From Nostoc calcicola FACHB-3891 (GTDB lineage: Bacteria; Cyanobacteriota; Cyanobacteriia; Cyanobacteriales; Nostocaceae), in contig NZ_JACJRQ010000007.1 in the NCBI RefSeq assembly GCF_014697355.1, forward strand, positions 1 through 64,000: a stretch of DNA of 64,000 nt, in the 5' to 3' direction. The translations under genes were made by a program, and so were the position numbers. The notes under the pieces were generated by a model. It was not told the origin of the DNA. It saw only the letters and a program-made list of their open reading frames with translations, and ran no database searches. This document shows, piece by piece, positions 56,229 through 64,000 of the stretch. Position 1 is the stretch's first letter. Each line of letters starts with the position of its first letter.

Positions 56229-56412
56229 AGGGGAAAGGGAACCCCATAACTCAAGTTAGGGGCTTGATACTATGAGGCTATATTTCTTGTACTACGTATC
56301 TCGAAATATATCTTTTTCCTTCTCCATCTTTAAAAAGAGGGGCTTTATACCTGTGGGGAAAAGTTTTTAATTCTTTCCCTTTACCCCTTTCCCCTTCCCC
56401 TTTTCCCTTCTC
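56209..56412. repeat. Foldback purine/pyrimidine repeat pair
   Basis: GGGGGAAAGGGAAAAGGTTAAAGGGGAAAGGG (56209-56240) is mirrored by CCCTTTACCCCTTTCCCCTTCCCC...CCCTTCTCGGTAAG (56375-56412). The TTCTCGGTAAG edge is shared with the copy at 61671-61825. The left half overlaps the end of the Uma2 gene. Confidence 0.65.
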
Positions 56413-56419
56413 GGTAAGT

Positions 56420-59400
56420 CTACGAATTGCGAATTAAATTGACGATCGCACTAGCTAAATCCAATGGTTCTACGGGTTTCGGTAGGTGTTTTTGAAATCC
56501 GGCTGCCATAGCTTGATTGTAGTTAATTTCTCCAGCATAAGCAGTCAAAGCGATCGCCGGAATTTGTCCATTTTCTTCTGGCGGCAATTTCCTCACCTCG
56601 CGCAGCAGCATGTAGCCATCCATCAAGGGCATTCCAATATCGCTTAATAGGATATCTGGCTTTGATTGGGCTAGTGCTTCTAATGCTTCGGCTGCCGATT
56701 CAACTGCGGTTACAGTTGCTCCATACTCTTCTAAGGCAAAGCTAAAAAAGTCACGTACATCTGCTTGATCGTCCACAAGCAAAATTTCCACTCCCAAAAG
56801 CAATGAGTCTTCACTATTGAGTTCTAAGTTAGAAGATTCCGGGCTGGGAACTCGTAACTCGGCACTTTTGAGCAAAGGTAGCTTAACTGTAAAGGTTGCC
56901 CCTTGTGCTTCTCCGGGACTATCTACCTCAACTGTACCACCGTGAAGTTCAACTAAATGACGCACAATTGCTAGCCCTAATCCCAATCCGCCAAATACCC
57001 TGGTTGTCTTGGCATCTGCTTGGCGGAAGTAGTCAAAGACGTGAGGCAAAAATTCTGGGACGATCCCTTTGCCTGTATCAATCACCTGGATTTGAGCATC
57101 CAAGTCAACTTGTTCTAGACGTACTTCTACTCGTCCTCCTTGCGGTGTAAATTTCACAGCATTGGAGAGTAAATTCCACATGATTTGTTGCAAGCGATCG
57201 CCATCGCCTAAAACTTTGCCGACATCATTACTAAGAAGCGCCTGAATCTCAATTGACTTGGCTTCGGCTGCTAAACGTACTGTTTCTTGGGCAGCGGCGA
57301 TCGCAACTTTCAAATCCACTGCATGAAGATTTAGACTCAGCTTGCCTTGTAAAATCCGCGACACATCCAGCAGGTCTTCAATGAGTTGGGTTTGTAATTT
57401 GGCGTTGCGTTCAATTGTTTCCAAAGCACGGACTTTAGTCGCTTCGTCGAACTTGCGGGTTCTGAGTAACTTTGCCCACCCTAAAATCGGGTTGAGGGGA
57501 GTTCTCAGTTCGTGAGAAAGGACAGCGAGGAATTCATCTTTGATGCGGTTGGCTGTTTCGGCCTGTGCCCGTGCAGTTTTTTCTGCTTCGTAAAGTTGAG
57601 CGCGGGCAATGGCTTGACCACATTGTTGTCCCAATGTCAACATAAATCCCCGGTCTTCTTCGTTAAAACCTGGGGCAGTAGCAAAGCTAAATCCCAGTGC
57701 GCCAATAGCTTTACCTTCTGCTATCAATGGTATGGAAACCCAGGCGTTATTTCCAGTCAGAGCCACAGCATCAGCTAAATTGGGATACTTTGCCATCAAG
57801 GCTTCTACATTTTCTAAAAAAATCGGCTTCTTAGTTCTGACTGTTTCTGCGATTTGGTTAGGAGCAGTAATGGGAAAACTTCCCCAGGTATCTGTGAGTG
57901 ATTGTGGATAGCCAGTTGCTTGGACAACTTTCAAGGTAGTACTTCCTTGAGTCAGTAAGACAACCGAACCAGCAGACGCTCCCAAGGCAGCAATTCCTTG
58001 GTTCATCACTACATCAGCTACTTGTTGGGGAGTTAGGGCTTCTGAGAGGGCGGCGGTGATGCTTTGTAAAAGTACGGTACGATTGACGGAACGCTCAGCC
58101 GCTTGTTTTGCCTGTTGAGTTTCTTGGTAGAGTCTGGCGTTGTCGATGGCTGTAGCAGCCCGACGAGCAATATCCTCTGCTAATGCCAAGTCTACCTGTT
58201 GGTAGTGCCGACCTGACTCGGCTGTAAAAAAAGAGATTGCGCCAAATAATTGCCCACGGGAACGGACTGGAATTATCATTAAAGAATGAATACCCAGGCT
58301 TTGTAGCAATTGCAGATGCTCCTGGTCTTGAGCCATCACCAGAAGATGAGAGTGAGATAATTCGGGATAAAAGACAGATATTCCCAACTGTAGTTGCTGT
58401 ACAAGCTGTTGTGCTGTGCTTTTGGGTGGATAACGCCGTTGGATTTCGTCTAAGATATTTTGTTTTGTGGGGTCAGCAATGGCGATCGCAATTTGTTTAC
58501 TTGACCAATCTTCCTGGAAAACATCTACAATACACCAATCAGCCAAAGTAGGAACTGCTAAATTAGCCACATTAGCTAAGGCGATTTCATAATCCAATGA
58601 GGCAGCTAGTAGGGTGCTGGCTTCGACTAAAAACTGTTGCGTGGCTTCAACTCGTTTGCGTTCGCTAATATCCTCGATAATGCCTAACGCATACTTGAGT
58701 TGTCCTTGATTATTCCAAACTGCTGATGAAGTTAGGTTTGCCCAAACAATGGAACCATCTTTGCGGATGTAGCGCTTTTCTAGGGAATAACCATTAATGT
58801 CTTCTTGTGCTAAAACTCGCCGAGCATTTTCTCTATCAGCTTCTAAGTCGTCAGGATGGGTAATTTGTTGGAAGTTCATCTGCATTAACTCTTCGTGGCT
58901 GTAGCCAGTAATCTCGCACAATGCCGGATTCACCTGAAGAAATCGTCCATCCAAGGCTACCAAAGTAATGCCGACAGCAGCTTGGTTGAACATTGCCCGG
59001 AATCTTTCTTCGCTTTCTCGCAAGGCAACTTCTGTTTGTTTTGCTGCTGTCACATCTGCCATAATCATCCCAATTCCTACTGTTTCGCCCATTGAGTTGT
59101 TGACTGGGTAATAGTTGCCCAGCCAGTATTCGTAATTGTCGGGTTGTCCTGGTGTCTGGGTGCGAATTTCGACATTCAGCAATGGTTCTCCAGTATCCAA
59201 CACTTGCTGTAACTGTACTTCCAACTCAGCCGCCATCTCTGGCAGGACTTCTGGAAATTTGCGTCCTAAATGTTCTTCTATGGTTAAACCGTTAATGTCT
59301 GCGAACACCTGATTAATTCGGATATATCGCAGTTGGCGGTCTAAAAAGCATACAGCAACGGGAGCGGCTGCTAACAGGGCATCAAGAAGAGAGAGAGATT

Positions 59401-61474
59401 CGGCATAATGAATTAAGGCTTGGTGAATGTCTCGATAAAGTTGGGCATTTTCCACCGCTAAGGCGGCACGATAGGCGATATCTCCTGCTAAAGTCAAGTC
59501 AGAGCGATCGTAACGACGGTCTGATTGGGCGGTGACAAAGGTGATAGTGCCGAGTACTCGCCCTCCTGCGATTAACGGCACAATCATCACAGACTTCATC
59601 CCCAATTGCCGCAAAAGTTCTAAGTGTTCTTCATTCTGAGTATTCGCTACTAATAGCGAGTCAGATACTTCCAGGATGAGTTCGCTTTGCCCAGTTTGCA
59701 GTACTTTAGTAATTGCACTTGCACCCTTGTAATCTTGTGCGTACTGCTGAAGTTTACCTGCCAATTCGGCTTTTGATGGGTCTGCATGGGCAATTGGTAA
59801 GCGACGAATAGAACCATCTTCATTGACAATATCGACGCTACACCAATCTGCTAGCTGGGGAACTGAAATTTTGGCGATTTGTTCTAAAGTTTGTTCGTAA
59901 TCCAGGGAAGTAGATAGTACACTACTAACTTGGGCAATATAACGGAGTCTTTCCTCAGCTTGCTTACGCTGTGTAATATCAAGAACAAAGAAAGCTCCTC
60001 GATCGCAATTCCCCTCAAATTGGCTAGCACCTATCAAAATTGGCAAGTGTGAGCCGTCTTTACGAATATATTCTTTTTCATAGGGTGTGCAAGAGGGGCT
60101 GTTTTGCAGTTGAATCAGTGCTTGCTCATCGAGTGGCAAGTACTCTGGTGGAGTCAGGTTTTGCCAGTTCAGTTTGCCAGAAACTAATTCTGCACGAGAA
60201 TAACCCAACATATCCAACAAAGCATCGTTAGCGTCTGTGATTTTGCCGTCTTTCTCCCAGAACCCAATGCCAATCATATTTGACTCAACTACACTGCGAA
60301 ACTTCGCTTCCCTTTCCCCTAATGTTTGCTCAGATTGCTTTTGCTGAGTAATATCAACGGATGTAACACCTATTCCTAGCAATTGCCCATCCGGTAAACA
60401 CACCGGATAATAGCTGACAATACAATAACGATACACCCCAGGCGGATAGGTTTCACCGCTGACTTCTTGATTAAGTAAGGGCTGCCTGGTTGCCATCACT
60501 TGCTCAAACACAGGCTCAATTTGTTCTGCCCATTCTGGTAGGACTTCCCGAAAGGTGCGGCCAATATGTTGACTTCGTGGTACACCATTAACGGCTGCTA
60601 GGGCTTCATTAGCGTAAACGTAGCGAAGTTCGGTATCCAGAAAAGCCAGGGCTACTGGTGAAGTGGTGAGCCAAGCATTCAACAACGCCAAAGATTCATC
60701 TTTTTGCTGAAGGGCTTGTTGAAGTTCTCTTTGCAATCTGGTTTTTTCTAGTTCTGCCTGGTGCCGCTGGGTAATATTCACAGCCACACAAGTAATACCG
60801 TAAATATTATTGTCTGCATCCTTGAGCGGTTCAATCAGCAAATCATAGTAACGGTTTTCTCCACACGCTGGCAGACAAACCTCTTCACGGGTGGAAATAC
60901 CAGTTTTTAATACTTTTTGCTTAATTGCCGTTAATTGCTGTGCTACTGAGGCGGGAAATAATTCAGCATCAGACTTACCCAGGATTTCTAGTACTGCGTC
61001 TCCACCTTGAGGATTATGAATCCACTGATATCGCAAGTTGCGATCGTGCTGAAATACTATAATATCTGAACTGCTCAAGGCTAAGCGAAATCGCTCTTCA
61101 GAGACTTTGAGCTTTTGTAAATTTACATCAGCCCCTCTTTTAGAAGTCTTTAATGCCTCACATAAAATACTAAAGAGCAATCCCTGTAATGCAAATAATC
61201 CAATTCGCACGGAATTGGATAGGTCAAAACTCAGTTGATAAACTGGCGGCAGGAAGAAGTAATTGCTCAATAACACAGACAAGAAAGTTGCCAACAGCCC
61301 TGATTTCAAACCACCATACCAGGCACTCACCATTACAGCGCTAAAAAACAACAAAAAAGGAGTTCCACTCATGCCTAGCCAGGGGTCTAGCATCAGCATT
61401 AGCACTAATGCAAGTGCAACAGTTAATACAACAATGCCATAACGCAGTAATTGAGAATTGTGAATATGGAGCAT
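56420..61474 (-). CDS. Large hybrid sensor histidine kinase (4TM-PAS-GAF-HK-REC)
   Basis: The protein is about 1684 residues from ATG 61474 (MLHIHNSQLLRYGI); a GTG 16 codons earlier is less likely. Order: DUF4118-like four-helix membrane module (~10-105), three PAS domains (~115-505), GAF (~515-675), two PAS (~685-940), two GAF (~950-1290), HisKA with phospho-His in LAVLSHELRTPLNPILG (~1300), HATPase with N box NLLSNAVKF and G boxes DTGKGIVPEFL, GGLGLGLAI, and a receiver (~1560-1684) with Asp in LLSDIGMPLMDGY. The signal is unknown. It is monocistronic, with no response regulator next to it. Confidence 0.92.
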   Translation of the reverse strand: MLHIHNSQLLRYGIVVLTVALALVLMLMLDPWLGMSGTPFLLFFSAVMVSAWYGGLKSGLLATFLSVLLSNYFFLPPVYQLSFDLSNSVRIGLFALQGLLFSILCEALKTSKRGADVNLQKLKVSEERFRLALSSSDIIVFQHDRNLRYQWIHNPQGGDAVLEILGKSDAELFPASVAQQLTAIKQKVLKTGISTREEVCLPACGENRYYDLLIEPLKDADNNIYGITCVAVNITQRHQAELEKTRLQRELQQALQQKDESLALLNAWLTTSPVALAFLDTELRYVYANEALAAVNGVPRSQHIGRTFREVLPEWAEQIEPVFEQVMATRQPLLNQEVSGETYPPGVYRYCIVSYYPVCLPDGQLLGIGVTSVDITQQKQSEQTLGEREAKFRSVVESNMIGIGFWEKDGKITDANDALLDMLGYSRAELVSGKLNWQNLTPPEYLPLDEQALIQLQNSPSCTPYEKEYIRKDGSHLPILIGASQFEGNCDRGAFFVLDITQRKQAEERLRYIAQVSSVLSTSLDYEQTLEQIAKISVPQLADWCSVDIVNEDGSIRRLPIAHADPSKAELAGKLQQYAQDYKGASAITKVLQTGQSELILEVSDSLLVANTQNEEHLELLRQLGMKSVMIVPLIAGGRVLGTITFVTAQSDRRYDRSDLTLAGDIAYRAALAVENAQLYRDIHQALIHYAESLSLLDALLAAAPVAVCFLDRQLRYIRINQVFADINGLTIEEHLGRKFPEVLPEMAAELEVQLQQVLDTGEPLLNVEIRTQTPGQPDNYEYWLGNYYPVNNSMGETVGIGMIMADVTAAKQTEVALRESEERFRAMFNQAAVGITLVALDGRFLQVNPALCEITGYSHEELMQMNFQQITHPDDLEADRENARRVLAQEDINGYSLEKRYIRKDGSIVWANLTSSAVWNNQGQLKYALGIIEDISERKRVEATQQFLVEASTLLAASLDYEIALANVANLAVPTLADWCIVDVFQEDWSSKQIAIAIADPTKQNILDEIQRRYPPKSTAQQLVQQLQLGISVFYPELSHSHLLVMAQDQEHLQLLQSLGIHSLMIIPVRSRGQLFGAISFFTAESGRHYQQVDLALAEDIARRAATAIDNARLYQETQQAKQAAERSVNRTVLLQSITAALSEALTPQQVADVVMNQGIAALGASAGSVVLLTQGSTTLKVVQATGYPQSLTDTWGSFPITAPNQIAETVRTKKPIFLENVEALMAKYPNLADAVALTGNNAWVSIPLIAEGKAIGALGFSFATAPGFNEEDRGFMLTLGQQCGQAIARAQLYEAEKTARAQAETANRIKDEFLAVLSHELRTPLNPILGWAKLLRTRKFDEATKVRALETIERNAKLQTQLIEDLLDVSRILQGKLSLNLHAVDLKVAIAAAQETVRLAAEAKSIEIQALLSNDVGKVLGDGDRLQQIMWNLLSNAVKFTPQGGRVEVRLEQVDLDAQIQVIDTGKGIVPEFLPHVFDYFRQADAKTTRVFGGLGLGLAIVRHLVELHGGTVEVDSPGEAQGATFTVKLPLLKSAELRVPSPESSNLELNSEDSLLLGVEILLVDDQADVRDFFSFALEEYGATVTAVESAAEALEALAQSKPDILLSDIGMPLMDGYMLLREVRKLPPEENGQIPAIALTAYAGEINYNQAMAAGFQKHLPKPVEPLDLASAIVNLIRNS

Positions 61475-61522
61475 CAAGAATGTTTGGGAGTAACCAATAC
61501 TTATTGCACAGGCTTTACACAC

Positions 61523-61670
61523 CCTAAGCTAGTTTGTAAATTTTAGTAACTTATCTCTAGATAGATTTTTGTTAAATTTTAAAAACTTCTTTTGCTAGAA
61601 GCTAAGTAAATCGGTGCAAATAAAGCTAACTGGCGGGGGCTGTCATTTGTCATTGGTTACTTGTCGTTAT
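61523..61670. other. Intergenic region, no gene seen
   Basis: AT-rich DNA that should hold the promoter of the hybrid kinase. It leads into the foldback repeat at 61671. Confidence 0.45.
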
Positions 61671-61825
61671 GAAGAAGGGGAAGGGGGAAGGGGAAAGGGG
61701 GAAGGGGGAAGGGTTAAATTTATCCCTTTACCCTTTACCCGAGTTTTGAATTCTTACCCTTTACCCGAGTTTTGAATTCTTACCCTTTACCCTTTACCCT
61801 TTCCCCTTTCCCCCTTCTCGGTAAG
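61671..61825. repeat. Foldback repeat with internal 27-bp duplication
   Basis: GAAGAAGGGGAAGGGGGAAG and further purine-rich sequence is followed by AAATTTATCCC and then pyrimidine-rich CCTTTACCC units, ending CCCCCTTCTCGGTAAG. Within the pyrimidine half ACCCGAGTTTTGAATTCTT is duplicated in tandem (unit about 27 bp). Edges match the elements at 56209-56412 and 31648-31770. Confidence 0.7.
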
Positions 61826-62040
61826 CCTGTTTACGTTTCGTAATATAATTTGGTTTATTCCCGCTGACTTGCTTAATTATCAAGTTGTGTAGTATGTAAA
61901 GCCAGAATTTATGATTATTTCTCTATAGCCATAAGATCGATTTGCTGACGATAAATACTCAATTTCCCAAAAAGTAGTAACCCAAGTTAATCGCAAAATT
62001 GATGGGATAAAATCTGCTCATAGGTTGGTTGTTTATTTAT

Positions 62041-64000
62041 TTAGGTGCAATAGTTAGAGGATAGATACAAAGTTTTACTTGCCAGAAGTGCTTCTGCTGT
62101 TTGGTGGCTCAGTGGCTTAGAAAACAGGTAACCTTGACCCAATTCGCATCCTAGTTGCTGTAACCATTGAAGTTGCTGTGGTGTTTCAATACCTTCTGCA
62201 ACAGTGCCTAATCCGAGTTGATTGCTCAAAGCAATGATGGTACTAACGACTTGGTAATTACGGTTTCCTTCCTCCATCTGACTGACAAAGGAGCGATCGA
62301 TTTTCAAATTATCAGTGGGTAAACGATGGAGATAATTAAGCGATGAATAACCAGTACCAAAGTCATCAATACTAATCTGAATTTTTCTGGTCTTTAATTC
62401 GGTTAATAAATCAATTGTCTTACTGATATTCTCAATGAGCATACTCTCGGTGATTTCCAGGGCTATGGAATCGCCTGGTAAATTTGTTTGGGCGAGGATG
62501 CGATCGATGTCTTCAATTAAGCTGGTTTGGCGAATATCTTGAGCAGAAAGGTTAATACTCATCTTCAGTGGCAAGTGAGTGGTAAACTTTGTTTTCCAGT
62601 TTGCCAGTTGTTGACAAGCGGTGTAAAGCATCCAGCGATCGATTTGCACAATTAGCCCGGTTTCTTCGGCGATCGCCATAAATTCCCTCGGCAAAATAAA
62701 CCCACGAGTCGGATGTTGCCAGCGCACCAATGCTTCAAATCCAATCAGCCGACCTGCTTGGGGTTGGCTTTGTCTGCCGTAGGCATCACTAAGGATGTCA
62801 ACAATCGGTTGATAGTATATCACAAACTCTTCCCGTTCCAACGCTTTGCGAATATCGGTTTCTAAAGTCAGTCGATTTACGGCTTGAGTGTGCATTTTGA
62901 CATCAAAGATTTTGTAGGAACTTCTCTTTTGAGCTTTGGCTCGATACATGGCAATATCAGCATCTCGCAGTAAATCCGAGGCTTGAGAATAATGATTTGT
63001 TCCTAAAACAATACCGATGCTTGTACTGATAACTACTTCAGCATCATTCAGTATCAACGGTGTTTGAAAATCTTTGAGGATACGCTCAGTAACTTGAATG
63101 GCTTTTTCAATACCAGGAATATCTTCCAGCAAAATTACGAATTCGTCACCACCAATGCGAGCGACTAAATCAACCTCCCGCAAATGAGTTTTGAGCTTTT
63201 GAGCAATATCCTTGAGTAGTTGGTCTCCAGCTAAATGTCCTAGACTGTCATTGATCACTTTAAACCTGTCTAGGTCTAGAAACAAAACTGCGTAACGATA
63301 GGTTTCTACTCGCTTAGTTCGGTTAATGGCTAATTCCAACCGCTCAACCAAAAGTGTCCGATTCGGTAAATCCGTCAATGGATCGTGCAAGGCGTTGTGG
63401 ATAATTAACTCTTGTGCTTGTTTTTTGTCGGTCACATCCAATAAAACACCATACCAAACAATATCTCCATTCTCTCGACTTTCTGGACGAGCATTTGTTT
63501 GTACCCACTTGAGTTTGCCAGAGGGTGTAACTAATCGCCACTCATGAGTGAATGGTTTTAAAGTTTCAGCACTCTGTTTGACAGCTGTATAAAATACTTC
63601 GCGATCGCCAATATGAATTTGTCCAAAGCAAAGAGAGGCATTTTCTAAAACTAGATCCGGCGTTAACTCTAAAAGATCCAGACAACCCAAACTGATGTAC
63701 TCAAAGGCAGCAGAACCATCACAATGGTGTACAAAGCTGTAAATCATTCCGGGTATATTAGATGCTAATGTTTGTAGCAGCTTTTGGGCTTGTTTGCGCT
63801 CTGCCCGCACCTGTGCATCCCGAAGTTCTCGACGCACCGCCTCTGGTAATCGATTTAAGTTATCCTTCATCACATAATCATGAGCGCCCGCTTTCATCAT
63901 TTCCACAGCCAATACTTCGCCGATTGTGCCGGAAACTAAAATGAAAGGAATATCCTTGTGACTTTGCTTTGCTATTTCCAGAGCCGCAGGAGCATTGAAT
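62041..64000 (-). CDS. REC-PAS-GGDEF-EAL c-di-GMP signalling protein (N-terminus outside window)
   Basis: The frame is open to the window edge. The part seen begins in a receiver domain (PFILVSGTIGE, AVEMMKAGAHDYVMKDNLNRL), then a short linker, a PAS domain (~45-170 of the visible 652 residues), GGDEF with an intact IGGDEF motif and I-site REVD, and EAL with EALVRW, NLSAQD, EITES, DDFGTGYSSL, KIDRSFV and VAEGIE. Cyclase and phosphodiesterase residues are both kept, so either activity is possible. Residues DAYGRQSQPQAG just before the EAL motif come from the same dispersed DNA repeat as in the GNAT gene. An internal TTG at 63912 is not the real start. Confidence 0.93.
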   Translation of the reverse strand, partial: FNAPAALEIAKQSHKDIPFILVSGTIGEVLAVEMMKAGAHDYVMKDNLNRLPEAVRRELRDAQVRAERKQAQKLLQTLASNIPGMIYSFVHHCDGSAAFEYISLGCLDLLELTPDLVLENASLCFGQIHIGDREVFYTAVKQSAETLKPFTHEWRLVTPSGKLKWVQTNARPESRENGDIVWYGVLLDVTDKKQAQELIIHNALHDPLTDLPNRTLLVERLELAINRTKRVETYRYAVLFLDLDRFKVINDSLGHLAGDQLLKDIAQKLKTHLREVDLVARIGGDEFVILLEDIPGIEKAIQVTERILKDFQTPLILNDAEVVISTSIGIVLGTNHYSQASDLLRDADIAMYRAKAQKRSSYKIFDVKMHTQAVNRLTLETDIRKALEREEFVIYYQPIVDILSDAYGRQSQPQAGRLIGFEALVRWQHPTRGFILPREFMAIAEETGLIVQIDRWMLYTACQQLANWKTKFTTHLPLKMSINLSAQDIRQTSLIEDIDRILAQTNLPGDSIALEITESMLIENISKTIDLLTELKTRKIQISIDDFGTGYSSLNYLHRLPTDNLKIDRSFVSQMEEGNRNYQVVSTIIALSNQLGLGTVAEGIETPQQLQWLQQLGCELGQGYLFSKPLSHQTAEALLASKTLYLSSNYCT

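Overview
The window looks like a chromosomal segment of a filamentous nitrogen-fixing cyanobacterium of the Nostoc/Anabaena type. The evidence is dense GCGATCGC (HIP1) octamers, several heptanucleotide tandem repeat arrays, a magnesium-chelatase ChlD, a cyanobacterial SigF-type sigma factor, a CBS-CP12 fusion, a Mo-nitrogenase C-terminal-domain protein, a Uma2 protein and cyanobacterium-specific DUF3285 and DUF29 genes. All calls come from reading the sequence and from family knowledge; no database was searched.

Layout. 1-525: 3' end of a 23S rRNA gene, then 5S rRNA and its terminator. 559-1131: DUF29 gene broken by a stop codon. 1277-4416 (minus): arsenic block ArsM, PiT permease, ArsS. 4717-9381: response regulator, Mo-nitro_C protein, methyltransferase, acetyltransferase, small disordered protein, aminopeptidase P. 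9874-15513: FG-GAP repeat protein, then housekeeping genes (degenerate MBL protein, TrpG/PabA, DgkA, YbeY, DUF3285, and PrfB with a programmed frameshift). 15676-18264: fused PstI/BsuBI-type methylase-endonuclease cut by a late stop. 18349-26689: Bax-inhibitor protein, SigF, ChlD, CBS-CP12, LptF/G-LptB-LptA. 26690-27545: IS-end-like relic and a VapBC pair with a deleted toxin. 27725-30541: AlaRS carrying an unusual octapeptide repeat. 30958-34163: metal-binding HMA protein, diguanylate cyclase, HEAGH peptidase-like protein.

34846-49658 is the accessory core: a lipoxygenase, then a probable uncharacterised natural-product locus. This comprises a fatty-acid-hydroxylase-type di-iron enzyme with a decayed copy beside it, a 2119-residue NRPS (A-T-C-A-T-C, no thioesterase), a PLP amino-acid decarboxylase, a histidine-box desaturase and an MFS exporter. 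The first A domain lacks the aspartate that binds alpha-amino groups, the second reads like a leucine domain, and a terminal C domain beside a decarboxylase suggests release onto an amine. The locus carries rearrangement scars: a partial hydroxylase duplicate, a relic of the MFS 3' end behind the NRPS, and a roughly 200 bp element whose ends resemble those of type V-K CRISPR-associated (Tn7-like) transposons.

49808-64000 (mostly minus) holds PurU, a Gld-like ABC system (ATPase, permease, GldG-like protein, DUF4340 protein), a Uma2 protein, a very large hybrid histidine kinase, and a REC-PAS-GGDEF-EAL protein that runs off the window end.
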